From contig CM055101.1 of assembly GCA_029204225.1 (NCBI GenBank), positions 46,797,906 to 46,861,905 of the forward strand: a DNA stretch of 64,000 bases, given 5' to 3'. A model generated the notes under the pieces. That model searched no databases, was not told the DNA's origin, and saw only the letters and a program-made list of their open reading frames with translations. The translations under genes were made by a program, and so were the position numbers. This stretch comes from Diphasiastrum complanatum. Lineage: Eukaryota; Streptophyta; Lycopodiopsida; Lycopodiales; Lycopodiaceae. Below, one piece after another: positions 1 to 10,083 of the stretch (position 1 is its first letter; every line of letters starts with the position of its first letter).

Positions 1-1751
1 GCAATAAAGGAAAAACCGGTTGGAAGTAAGAGACATTACTTGGACACTCCTTGGGATACATACTCTCCACGTAGTGTATCACCTGAATCTAAGATACCAA
101 AATGGTATGAAAAGATCATGAAAGATGCAAAGCTAAATCAAACAGGATCTAGCACACAAAGTGAAGTGAGAAGATCAACACGGAAAAGGAAGTCTCCCGA
201 TCGTTATCATGTGAATCATGTCCTAATGACCGACATTTTGAAGTGTCGAGAGCCATCAACCTTTGATGAGGCAAAAGATCACAAAAAGTGGCAAAAGGCA
301 ATGGAAGAAGAGATAGAATCCATCCACAGGCATGATACATGGGAGTTAGTTGATCTACCACTTGGAAAGAAACCCATTGACAAAAAATGGGTATTTAGCA
401 CAATAGCAAAGTATAAGGCACGCCTAGTAGTGAAGGGTTATAAGCGAAGTAAAGGAATTGACTATGAAGAGACATTTGCTCCAGTGGCTAAGTGGACTAC
501 GCTACGTCTTATCATTGCCTTAGCATCTCATTTTGGGTGGAAGATCCATCAAATGGATGTGAAGTCTGCATTTTTGAATGGTGACTTAGAGGAAGAAGTT
601 TACATGGTCCAACCGCAAGGCTTCATGGCAAAAGGGCAAGAACAGAAGGTATGTGAACTACACAAAGCACTTTATGGCCTTAAGCAAGCACCACACGCAT
701 GGTATGGACGCATTGACAGTTACTTTCTTTCTCATGGGTTTGTAAGAACAAATTCAGATCCAAACCTTTATGTTCTTATAAATGATGACAGCATTGCCTT
801 GATTGTACTTTATGTTGATGATATCATTATCACGGGCAATGATGAGAACCTCACTCGTCCTATCAAAGCCAACTTATGCAAGCAATTTGAGATGATAGAT
901 TTAGATCTTATGTAGTATTGCTTGGGTGTCGAAGTATGGCAAACTAGCAGTGATATCAGGTTATGTCAAAACAAGTATGTGGGCGAGATATTGGAGAGAT
1001 TTCACATGACAGAGTGCAAACCTTCCATCACCCCTTGCGAAATTGGTAAGAAATTATCTCGTATTGATGATAGTGCACATGTTGATGCTACACTATTTCG
1101 TCAGCTAGTTGAAAGTTTGATATATCTTACGACTACACCTACTATGCTGTAAGTTTGATTAGCCAATTCATGTCATCACCCACTATGGACCATTGGAAAG
1201 TTGCAAAAAGAATTTTGAAAGATATGTGAAAGGTACACCTAACCTTGGTCTAATCTACAAAAGACAAAGTGTTTCACCTAAGTTGCAAGGTTATGTTGAC
1301 GCTGATTGGGCAGAAAGTATAGATGATAGAAAGTCAACAATAGGTTATGCCTTCAATTTTGGTAGTGGTTGTTTTTCATGGTCTAGCAAGAAGCAAGATA
1401 CTATTTCTCTTTCTTCCACAGAAGCCGAATATAAAACGTTGAGTTCTGCTACCCAGGAGGTTGTTTGGCTACGTAAGTTGTTATGTGAGATTGGCATGAA
1501 GCAGGTAAATTCCACTGTTATTTTCTGTGACAGTCAAAGTGGAATACAATTGGCTAAAAATCCTATCTTTCACGCAAGGACAAAACATATTGAAGTAAAA
1601 TATCACTGTGCGTGAAAAGTTACAATATGAAGATATAAGTATTGTACATTGTTTCATGTTATTACAAGTTGCTGATATATTTACAAAAGCTTTAAGTAAA
1701 GAAAAGTTTGAGACTTTTAGAGCCAAACTTGGCTTAGACCTGGTCATGTAA
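1..1751 (+). pseudogene. Ty1/copia pol remnant: reverse transcriptase and RNase H, 5' truncated by window edge
   Basis: The open frame runs in from base 1 and encodes the C-terminal half of a copia polyprotein. Visible motifs are KARLVVKGY, FAPVAKWTTLR, HQMDVKSAFLNG, YGLKQAP and the RT catalytic YVDD (bases 811-822). RNase H motifs follow: DADWA, STEAEY, CDSQSGIQLAKNP, RTKHIEVKYH and ADIFTKAL. The reading is broken by an in-frame TAG at 913-915, frameshifts near 1140-1150, 1215 and 1603, and a short in-frame deletion just before KARLVVKGY. The last piece ends at a TAA at 1749-1751. An intact element would copy its RNA and integrate the DNA; this copy cannot make a full protein. The family call is firm, the exact breakpoints approximate. 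Confidence 0.93.
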
Positions 1752-2100
1752 GAAGCCTTTACTTATAATACTATCATGGAGATATGTTCCATGAATAGAG
1801 TAAACTCTAAAATAAGAAGAGACGTTGATCATTGAGGGAGAGAGTTAAAATAGCAATGATCGACTTATACAATGCTTTTTTATTTCGACGGCACCAAGTG
1901 TGCTTAGTTCTAGAGTTATTGGGCCATCTTTCTTTTAGGAGCCCTTTGAGTGTTTTTAAGCAACTTATCTTTGTACTTACGAGTTAGTTGAATATACAGT
2001 TTGAGGAGAGCAATTCTGTGTTCTTGTTGCACTTGACGTTGTGTTGTGGTGATTGATCCGGTCGGGTGTTTAAACTATGTTTTTTCTTAACTATTCTCAG
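1752..2100 (+). mobile_element. Candidate polypurine tract and 3' LTR remnant of the preceding copia element
   Basis: After the pol stop there is a purine run, gagggagagag, at 1834-1844, where copia elements carry the polypurine tract. The sequence after it (gttaaaatagc) could be a decayed LTR start. No second LTR copy is in the window, so the LTR limits, including the right end near 2100, are guesses. Confidence 0.35.
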
Positions 2101-3838
2101 GGGCCAATTTCATTCAGGGAGGGGAGGGGAGGGCACTCTACCATACATAACCACAACGGAATATAAAAAGATGACAACTGTAATCACCTAGCTATAAGGC
2201 ATACTATTGTAACAAGTTCCCATTTTGATCCTAGAACCTAAATACAAACCACACTGAACAGAAGACCTCCCAGCCAGCACAATTACGTACGGGATTCGAA
2301 GCCTTCAAGAAGCAGCCCTACAGTGAGTACATTGGATTTTATAGCAACAAAACCTTCAGTGGCTGTGGTACATTGAGGCCACAGGTTGAAGTTTTTCAAC
2401 ATGGTGGATCATGAGACTCTATGTCGAACCATCCAATGAGCTAGCCAATACTTCATATAATCAAAGTCTTATTCATATATATTAGAGAGAGAATCAGAAA
2501 GTAAGTCCATTAGGATCCTTTCTAGAATCACTCGAGTTATCGTCTTTGGAAGTTCTTGTACTTTTCATGAAATTTTTTTGGAATAACCCTAAAGCACTAA
2601 TGCATGCAACGTGGAATCGCAATTTCCTCTTTAGAACAAATGGCATGCACCTCTTTCTAGTCACTTTTTTGAGTAACAGTGTTGTTGTACGATGACAATG
2701 ATAGTGTACTTAGAGCAATCCGAAGCTATGAGTTACCCTAAACCCATGATAAGAGATTGTGTTGTATCTAGTGTATGACGTTAACTAGTATTATGAATTT
2801 CAGAAAATTGCATGCATAACCGGATACTATTTTGAATTTCTTTGCTAATTTATAATTGAATCCATACGATGGACTGACAACTTCAGTTAATATGCTACAA
2901 ACGATTGCTTGGAATAGTATTGTTGAAAGAACACACCTACCAACATTAAGTACGTCCATAGACACTGAAATAGGTAACACACCACTGCTGGATATCAACC
3001 AAAAGCCAAAATTGAATTTGGTTGGGTTAGTGTCTTCCCTCTCTAAGCTAAATTTCTGAGAAGCTAGACCAAAGCATACAACTCCAAACTTACTGAAAAG
3101 AACCCAAATAACTAGAGGCACATCCAAATTGGATTTCCAACAAGAATAAAATTTCAATAACAATTGGAAAATTTTTGACATACCGACCTGCACCGTCTTT
3201 CTTGAACTTCACTAAAAATCAGCTCTTTGCAAAATCCAACGATGATTGATCAGGTAGCTAGCAAACAGTAATGCGTTCTGTTGCTTGAAATCCACTCCTG
3301 ATCAGCTTATGCAACCTCTTGTCTGAAATCAAGTCATGCAAGCACTGAGCACTCCTTTAAAAGACGCTAAAGCCCTTTAAAAACACCTTGTGACATCAAT
3401 CAGAGGAAGAGCAGGAGAGAAGGCAGGCAGAAGAGGAATAGGAGCAGAGAAAGCAGCATGCAAGAGAAGAGCAAGAGAGAATGGGAGAGACACACTAGAC
3501 TTGCCTGTATTTCAAAAGGTGTTGATCATGAGCAGAGAGCAGAGATGAAATATACCATTTTTCAGCCAGCAATGATAGCTTGCAAGCAGGAGGCCCAAGG
3601 ATGTGAGCAGGACCAAGACTAAGAAGCTGAGGATGAGAGCAAGCGACCTGCAGGAGAGAATCAGCGAGAGTGAAGCTGATCCTGATCGCAGCAGAAGAAG
3701 CTGATCGCAACAGCAGAGAAGCAACGATGATCAGAGAAGCAATGATGATCGCAGCAGCAGAGAAGCAAAGAAGCAAGGAGTAATTACAGCAGCAGACAAG
3801 CAGCGAGCAGAGCGAGGAGAATTGCGAGGGAGGAGAGC
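2101..3838. other. Stretch with no gene recognised
   Basis: Only short chance ORFs are seen, on both strands. The last 400 bases (about 3400-3838) are purine-rich with irregular reiterations of agcagagaa-type words, a degenerate simple-sequence region. I see no RNA gene or transposon domain. Confidence 0.5.
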
Positions 3839-3864
3839 GGGGGGGGGGGGGGGGGGGGGGGGGG
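3839..3864 (+). repeat. Poly-G homopolymer, 26 nt
   Basis: An uninterrupted run of 26 G closes the purine-rich region. A second G-rich tract (13 G, one A, six G) sits at 3981-4000. Such runs can form G-quadruplexes and often differ in length between reads, so the exact count may be a sequencing or assembly estimate. Confidence 0.9.
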
Positions 3865-4000
3865 TTCGTTGCTGGCTGTGGCAGTGGACATACATGGCCC
3901 AGGCCCGCCCACCTACCATTGCTTTTTTTTTGGTAGGGGGTTTTGCTTTTTTGCCCTATTTGGGAACCAAGACAATAAATGGGGGGGGGGGGGAGGGGGG

Positions 4001-4431
4001 ATTGGCGACGGGACGCTGCGCTCCCAAGGAGTGCCTCGGGACACCTTGCTCAGGAAACATCATGTCCCCAAATGGAGTGGCAGGGGTGTCGAGGTGCCGG
4101 GATGGACCGGGGGGAGGGCCCAATTTGCGTGGCGCTGGACGTTAAGGGATTGGCACCGGAACGAATTTTGGAAGTCCCGAGTGGCCAAGTCATATGGGGA
4201 AAGGCAGCTCGCAAACGCCGCCCGAAGAAGGCATTCGGGAAACATATGCTAAGCCTAGCCCAAGCCACCCAAAGAAGGCATTCGAGAAAACATTCGAAGG
4301 CGACGCGCGTGGCGATGATCGACAACTTCGCCCAAATCATTGCCTTGAAAAAGAGGAGGTCATGGGCGGGAAAGGTGCGGCGGTGTTAATGGAAAACATG
4401 TCATGGGGCCCTGGGAAAGAAAAGTGGTAGA
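4001..4431. other. GC-rich unclassified segment
   Basis: This block is richer in G, C and CpG than the DNA around it. ORFs are open in several frames on both strands simply because it is GC-rich. It has a short internal reiteration (aagaaggcattcggga at about 4224 and aagaaggcattcgagaa at about 4271). It leads directly into a 5S rRNA-like fragment, so it may be part of an LTR or a non-autonomous element; I recognise no protein. Confidence 0.35.
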
Positions 4432-4467
4432 GGGTGCGGCACCCGGACTTCCCGGGAGGTCACCCAT
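4432..4467 (-). pseudogene. 5S rRNA 3'-end fragment, about 36 nt
   Basis: Read on the minus strand this segment begins ATGGGTGACCTCCCGGGAAG and ends in GCACCC, as the last third of plant 5S rRNA does. The similarity stops abruptly: the upstream part of 5S, including the internal A-box, intermediate element and C-box promoter, is absent. It therefore cannot be a working 5S gene. 5S-derived sequence is known inside plant retroelements such as Cassandra LTRs, so a transposon origin is likely. A weaker similar motif lies at 6366-6386. Confidence 0.6.
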
Positions 4468-4821
4468 GTAGAGTGAAGGAACACTATTGCAAACTAGAGA
4501 GTACCAGTATGGAATATTTGAAGGAAATATAATTTAATTTGAACTGAGCTGAATAAGTGTGAAAAAAGCACTTAACAATAAGCTTTGACTCTTAATACTA
4601 AGTCAATATGTATTCCACAATGTGGAAATTTTATTGACTTGGCACTAAAATCATTGCAAAAATGGTATCTCATGAATTGCTTTAAGACAAGTATAGAGGA
4701 CAAAATTGAGTGTAGAGAAAATTGCAACACCTCAAATCAATTAAGAGACCCGAGCTCAAATCCCAGCAGCCACACCATATTGGATTAATTTCAAAAGAAA
4801 TAAAAAGATCCGAGAGAACAA

Positions 4822-4824
<3 letters not shown>
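4468..4824. other. Stretch with no gene recognised
   Basis: AT-rich sequence between the 5S-like fragment and the (GA)n tract. No domain, RNA gene or repeat partner was seen. Confidence 0.4.

Positions 4825-4883
<59 letters not shown>
4825..4883 (+). repeat. (GA)n microsatellite, about 59 bp
   Basis: Perfect GA dinucleotide array. ORFs across it encode only repeating dipeptides and are not genes. Confidence 0.97.
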
Positions 4884-4886
<3 letters not shown>

Positions 4887-5274
4887 ATAGTTTGTATAAG
4901 TACATAGTGTATTAATATTGAGAATGAGGGCATGTTGCCCATACACAGAATGAGAGAGATGAGGTGATGACGTTTGAAAGAGTGTCATTTTGGGACCCAC
5001 AGCTCTTCATAGTAACTACTCATTTCTATTGGAATGCATCGCTTCACCATTCTATATTTGCAGATAAGATGTCCTTATTATTCCTCCTATGTCTACAGAC
5101 AAGAGGTTCTTGGCAAATTGTCCACACTCCAAGTGCAGAGGTTCTTGAACGAGGACCTATTGTCTGGTTCTTGGCATGATACATACATGTAGTATAGAAG
5201 CTTCATCTGTTTTTCATATAGGGGCAATAGAGTTGCCCCTTTGTACTGTGGTTCTATTATTCAATACAGAAGAG
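4884..5274 (+). mobile_element. Candidate 5' LTR end of a decayed copia element
   Basis: Non-coding sequence that ends just before a motif resembling the plant copia primer-binding site. The last bases (ttctattattcaataca) look like an LTR 3' end. No partner LTR was found, so the left limit is arbitrary. Confidence 0.35.
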
Positions 5275-5287
5275 TTGTATCAGGGCT
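5275..5287 (+). other. Primer-binding-site-like motif (initiator tRNA-Met type)
   Basis: The sequence ttgtatcagggcttgagc resembles ttGGTATCAGAGCttgagc, the site where plant copia elements prime with initiator tRNA-Met. Two positions differ from the usual core. This is where gag should begin downstream, but no gag frame is seen. Confidence 0.45.
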
Positions 5288-5742
5288 TGAGCTCTCCGAG
5301 AATCCCCAATGTTGTGTGTTTTGTGCTTTGTTACACTAGCAGTGCTATTTGCGTTCTTGAATCTGTCTACATATTATCTTTTCGGTCTTGGTCTCTTGAT
5401 ATTTCTGTACTCCTTGTCATGTATTTTTTGTTCATACAGTATAGACAATGGTGCTTTCATAGCTTAGCTCTAGATCAATTGTGGCTTTATTCGTAACTAC
5501 ACCGGTAAACTCACTGGATACAAGCACCCGATCCCAAACACCATCAGGATCCGTTCCAGTTGTTACCTCACCCCCTCATGCCCAGAACACATAGGCAATA
5601 CTTTCAGAGGAGGGAGAAAGGGAGTAGCCTGCAACAACACAAGCTGAACACATGATTGTAGCTGACTCCACTCATGATGACAAAGCTAAAGAGACTGAAG
5701 CAGCCAATCCTGACCAAGAAACAAGAAAAGATCAAGATCAAG
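5288..5742. other. Stretch with no gene recognised
   Basis: If the motif at 5275 is a primer-binding site this would be the leader and start of an element, but no gag domain is visible before the direct repeats begin. Confidence 0.35.
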
Positions 5743-6005
5743 GTGGAACCTGTGGGGATAGACGGGACGCCGAACGGATTGACGGGTAGCTCGAGACCTT
5801 CGTCCGAAGTTTTGCCCAGAAAAAGTTTTCAAGGACACTTGACCGGTCGGGACCTGGAATGGGTCGAACTTGTTCGGAGTGGCCCGAAATGCTGTGGAAA
5901 TGCTTGTGGGCCCCATACTGACCAGACGGATCCAGCTTGACATGATTATGACGTCCTTTGGTCAAAATGACCATTGGTCCCGGCGATAGCACAGTTAGGG
6001 CACAC
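5743..6005 (+). repeat. Direct repeat copy 1 (about 263 bp, 362-bp period)
   Basis: This block and the one starting at 6105 align over their full length with scattered substitutions, from gtggaac through gatagcacagttaggg. Shared words include gatagacgggacgccgaac, gacgggtagctcgagacct, cttgaccggtcgg and gtggggcccat-type sequence near the end. It is GC-rich and non-coding: ORFs on both strands come from base composition. It looks like part of an LTR or tandemly duplicated transposon segment. Confidence 0.85.
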
Positions 6006-6104
6006 AAAAAATGACTACTTTTGTTGGTTTCCGTCCAAAGGCCCAGTTTCTCCGAACGAGGCCCGTTTCACATACAGTAAGTTTCAACCTGTGGGCAACG
6101 TTGA

Positions 6105-6367
6105 GTGGAACTTGTGGGGATAGACGGGACGCCGAACAGATTGACGGGTAGCTCGAGACCTCCGTTCGAAGTTTCGCCCATAAAAAGTCTTCAGGGACAC
6201 TTGACCGGTCGGAACCTGGAATGGGTCGAACTTGTCCAGAGTGGCCCGAAATACTGTGGAAAGGCTCGTGGGCCCCATACTAACCAGACGGATCTAGCTC
6301 AGCGTGATTCCGACGTCGTTTGGTCAAAATGACCATTGGTTCTGGAGATAGCACAGTTAGGGAACAC
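6105..6367 (+). repeat. Direct repeat copy 2 (about 263 bp, 362-bp period)
   Basis: Second copy of the repeat, about 90 per cent identical by eye. About 100 bp of unrelated-looking spacer separates the copies. It is followed at once by ctcggaggtcactccatg, which weakly resembles the 5S rRNA 3' end seen complete at 4432-4467, so both places may belong to the same transposon family. Confidence 0.85.
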
Positions 6368-6397
6368 TCTCGGAGGTCACTCCATGCAAGATGAAAA

Positions 6398-7705
6398 TTG
6401 GAAGGTAAGATTTTGCACCAACTACATCCATCTGCTCCATTATTGTGGCATGATGAGGAAGCCGAAGAGGTTACTAGTGAAAAACCTCAAGGGATGGGAA
6501 AGGTCCATAGGTTGGCACCCTTCCAACGAAAAAAAATTTCTACATTCATGCTTTATAATTGTGGAGTTATGGATAAATGGTTAGACCTATATGGAGAAGA
6601 GAAAAAAGAGAGGGCCTTGTCTAGAAAGCGCCAACCACAGAATAGAGGTAGACACATGGCCTCAAGTTCACATGATCTTGAGCCATTGCCCAAGCAACAC
6701 ACTATAGAGTGGATGCATGACACACTAAACAAAGCAACAAAAGAGGGACAAAAAATATCAAATGCAGAATGGGACTTTCCAAGAGGATGCGAATGGAAGG
6801 TATTATTCTTTAGATACTTTATTATTAGAACATTCTTGTTTATAACAAATATTTGTTTAATCATTTTAAAACACCATGTTCATTCACAGTGATTATTTAT
6901 GAGATTCATGTTTGTCATGTGGCAGTGCAAAATGTATAATGCTATATGGGCTTTTGGTTTTCACTTTCATGTTGAAAGGATTGATAACAAGAGGCACACA
7001 CACGATTGTGGTGTAATAGCATCTTTCCAACAAGAAAGTCAAAGCAGTGCACGAGATCAGAATCCCATCTCAGGAGATATAGAATACGTAGGAACTATAC
7101 AAAATATTTATGATGTGTCATTTGGTGAAAGTGGACACTATTTTTTATTTGATGTAAAATGGTTCAAGGTAGTTTGTAGAGGGCCAAATGCAACCGTAAA
7201 ATCAGATCCAAGTGGATTTTTTGCGATTGATTCATCAAAAACATTGAGCATGGAGTCCTTTGACACATTGGTGTTGCCTCGTCACTGTGAGTAGGCGCAC
7301 ATGCTATGCTATAATGTTTTTCATTTTATTGCAAGTGACTTCAGTATTTGAGTTTCCGGTATGTTCTAAAATAGTGATTTTTGTAGGTGTTTTTTCAACC
7401 AGATCGACTAAACAAGGTTTGTAGCTCAAGTTGAACCATGTTCACGACGAGTATTTGAGGGTGCAAATGTTGAGAATGAAATGGAAAACCTTCATTTTAA
7501 CTATGAGATTGAGCTACCTAGAGATGTAATAAATCGTCAAACCATACTTGAAGCACCCACTTCCATAGATGTTGAGAATATAAATTCTAATAGTCAGGAT
7601 GATGAAATAATTTTTGAAACTGAGAGTGATGATGAAAATCATCTAAGAGGAGATGAATTGCAAGATGTTGTCGCTGATGAAATTGATTCTTGTAATTCTA
7701 AATAA
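6398..7705 (+). pseudogene. CACTA (En/Spm) TNP2-type transposase, 3' part with intron(s)
   Basis: The 3' third of a TNP2-like gene from a CACTA transposon. A first exon (to 6799) carries STFMLYNCGVMDKWLDLY, matching the region where TNP2 proteins have the DUF4218 tail. A GT donor at 6800 and an AG at 6924-6925 join it in phase 0 to a second exon. That exon begins CKMYNAIWAFGFHFHVER and continues with NKRHTHDCGVIASF, YVGTIQNIYDV, FLFDVKWFKV and SFDTLVLPRHCEQ-like sequence, the DUF4216 pattern. A GTGAGT donor follows at 7287 and a possible acceptor at 7386. The final stretch to 7705 encodes an acidic tail, but no single splice choice keeps the frame open near 7410-7425. The 5' catalytic part is missing and the 362-bp repeat abuts it. 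Confidence 0.82.
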
Positions 7706-7965
7706 AAATTGATTATTGCAATTCTGAATGAAATTGATTCTTGCAATGCTTTCAAATGATTGTTATTTAGCCAAAATAGAGTCTCATTTATGGTCAAGTA
7801 AGTGAAAAGAATAGACATAGTTTGACTTCAATCCCATTTTTTTGGAGATAATGTCGGTGAAGATAGATGTACGGCTTCATGTTCCAAGAAAATTCTTATT
7901 TTTTAACAAATGCTGCAAAGGTAGTAAATCACTAAAAGCATGTGAGTTAATGAAATCACCACCAC
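7706..7965. other. Stretch with no gene recognised
   Basis: AT-rich DNA after the CACTA transposase remnant, with tandem near-repeats of gaaattgattcttgcaat-like words at about 7678-7750. Nothing else is seen. Confidence 0.4.
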
Positions 7966-8131
7966 AAACTATGACAAAATCAAGTGTTTCATCATAGTAA
8001 ATCCCCTTGAATTGAGCATATCCCTTGGCAACTAGTCTTGTTTTATAATTGTTCACACTACCATCTTGATTAAGCTTGATCTTAAAGACCCATTTGCAAA
8101 CAGTCTTGTATTTGAGCATTGATGTTTGCAT
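7966..8131 (-). pseudogene. Ty1/copia reverse transcriptase fragment
   Basis: The minus strand encodes CKWVFKIKLNQDGSVNNYK followed by RLVAKGYAQ and YYDETLDFV, the N-terminal part of the copia RT domain. The match then stops and the frame runs into unrelated residues. It begins only a few bases from a primer-binding site at 8134-8147, so gag, protease, integrase and the front of RT have been deleted. The RT catalytic YVDD is not present. Confidence 0.88.
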
Positions 8132-8133
8132 TT

Positions 8134-8147
8134 GGGATCTGATACCA
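8134..8147 (-). other. Copia primer-binding site
   Basis: The minus strand reads TGGTATCAGATCCC, the initiator tRNA-Met primer-binding site, immediately after an LTR-like end AACA. It shows the orientation of the deleted copia element at 7966-8330. Confidence 0.75.
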
Positions 8148-8330
8148 TGTTAAAATCGAAGGTTATGAACCTCATTTGGATACTAAAACCTTGAAAAAGG
8201 ATCAAAGGTTTCACTTATATTTTATAGATAAAAAACTAGCACACAATTCAACCTATTTTTCATCTAATTGGCAAAGGCTTTTGAACACCACAATAAAACT
8301 AGAAATAATTGATCTTCACATCCTGTCACA
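8148..8330 (-). mobile_element. LTR remnant of the deleted copia element
   Basis: The inner LTR end is fixed by the primer-binding site at 8134-8147. The outer limit is uncertain, as no second copy was found. Confidence 0.45.
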
Positions 8331-8333
8331 CAC

Positions 8334-9833
8334 GTGGAAAGTATAATACTTTGTTCAGATTCAGATCCATTATGCATCCAAAGCCTTACTGACACAAATG
8401 TGATGGCAATTCAGGACATGATTTTGAAGGGTAAGATCTTATTGAAAAAGGATAGATATTACAAAGGGCATAAAGACATGAAAGAGGTGGCCCTTAATTG
8501 CAAATATACTCAGACGTTGCCGGATGGAATTACAACTTTTATGCGAACTCTAAGTAGATACTACCATATCAAGGCATAAAAGATAAATATGGGATATCAT
8601 GACATAGTTTTGATAATATGTTTAGTTGGTCTAAAGAGTGGCTAAAAACGAGCATCAACAAATCCAAGAAAAAAGTTGAACTACCTACTCCAGTACAAAA
8701 CGAGTTGCGAATGGCATTCGGAAGGATTAGTGGCATCAAAACAGATGTTTTTACTTTGCCATGGAAAATAGTTAATGTTGGCTTGGAAGCAGAGACAATT
8801 ATTGAGATTGTGTCTACCATTGGAGGTGATAACGAGATAGGATTGGTCATATTGGACACGACTTCAAGAAAGGATGCGTGGAGTATAGAAGGGTATACAA
8901 GAATATTTGAATGCATTGCAAATGTGCATGTAGGAAATTCATATGTTTTTGTTGCTCTCGTAGATTATGTAAATTCTTTTGGTCAGTTGATGAAATTTTT
9001 AAAAGATATTTAGGGGACAGTGGACTTACATTATAGATTGTATACAAAGGAACTGACAGGAGCAAAAGGGTGATAAAAGGACATGACCTTGCGGTGGTTG
9101 TTGCTCGCATTTCAAAGCTGGACAAAAATAAATATTCTGAAGGGCTAATTATAGAATCACAACCTAATATTTGCTTTCGCGAGAGCTCAAATGCAATTGA
9201 GAATTAATATTCCAAACTACAGGGAGATGAAGTTTTGAGCAAAAAAACCAAAAGGTTTCTGCTCCAATAAGTTATGAGATCTGTGGTTTCAAAGGAGGCA
9301 ACATAAGTGTTTTTCCTAAAAATTGCATGTTTTTTAGAGACATCATTGTTTCATTTTGCCACCACGCAAAAATTGTAGTTGATGCATACGCATGAGGGTA
9401 CACCATGAGAGAAGCCTTGCAACAAAATATGCAAACGATCGTCTTGGTGTGTAACAATGAAGAGAAATGTTTATTGGAGGCTTATTGCTCAACTATGGTG
9501 ACTATGATACCCAGTTTAGCCAAAAACATGGAGGCCATTAATGATGGAAGAAAAAACATAGACCATCAACAATCGAGTGATAAGGTGGCCAATTCCTCAA
9601 TTGCACCTACGAGTCTTTTAGAAAACATAAATTTGGATGATATTCAACAAACACAAGAAGATGACGAAGAAAATACTTTGATAAAAAGTATTCCCGACCA
9701 TGAACTCCTGCTTACAGGTTTCCAAGAAGAACAAATGCCACCAAATGACGAGAGTGCACATCTTGATGGTACGAGAGGAAAAGAGCATGTTGAGGATTCT
9801 ATCGCCACAACTGTTAAACACTTTGGTATTTAG
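8334..9833 (+). pseudogene. Broken protein-coding region of unknown family
   Basis: Protein-like sequence continues for about 1.5 kb but changes frame several times. The pieces in order are 8334-8579, 8618-9013 (131 residues, includes EIGLVILDTTSRKDAWS and VFVALVDYVNSFGQL), about 9061-9207 in a third frame (DLAVVVARISKLDKNKYSEG) and 9261-9833 in the first frame. The last holds one stop near 9390 and an acidic, Gln- and Glu-rich tail. Composition and continuity suggest one ancestral protein of roughly 450 residues or more with frameshifts. I do not recognise the family. It lies between a CACTA transposase remnant and a copia element, so it may be transposon cargo or a captured host gene. Function unknown. 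Confidence 0.45.
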
Positions 9834-10079
9834 AAAAAGTTTTGTACAAACTTTTAAATTAAGAGCAAAGTGATATGTTTCACAAGAAACATTTTTTACA
9901 AGCATAATTTGGAATTTGTTTTTTTTAATTTGGATCTTGTGATGATTTTTCTTTTTATAAATTAAAAACAATATTTTGAATTCAAATATTATTTTGCTCA
10001 TGTTGTACAGTTGGTTTGAAGACAATAAATTTTGAAGAATATATGCCATCAAATAACGAGAGTGCGCATCTTGATGGTA
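9726..10079 (+). repeat. Local duplication of about 46 bp (copies at 9726-9771 and 10034-10079)
   Basis: The words gaagaacaaatgccaccaaa and, 308 bases on, gaagaatatatgccatcaaa begin two copies that continue alike through cgagagtgc and catcttgatggta. The first lies in the tail of the broken unknown protein. A second pair, tgttgtacagttggtttga at 10001 and tgttgtatagttggtttga at 10297, has an offset of 296, so the whole segment of about 300 bp was probably duplicated and then diverged. Confidence 0.75.
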
Positions 10080-10083
10080 GAAA

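Noticed and set aside
2856-3059. IGNTPLL resembling the start of cysteine synthase
   Set aside because: Only seven residues match; the rest does not follow the family and the frame ends at once.
2768-3193. 141-residue minus-strand ORF with hydrophobic stretches
   Set aside because: No domain, no start context or splice pattern; composition fits a chance ORF in AT-rich DNA.
3822-4430. Several overlapping ORFs over 75 residues on both strands
   Set aside because: They arise from the G runs and GC-rich composition; no frame has recognisable motifs.
5674-6332. ORFs across the 362-bp repeats
   Set aside because: Open in several frames on both strands in both copies because stops are rare in this GC-rich repeat; the two copies do not conserve one protein.
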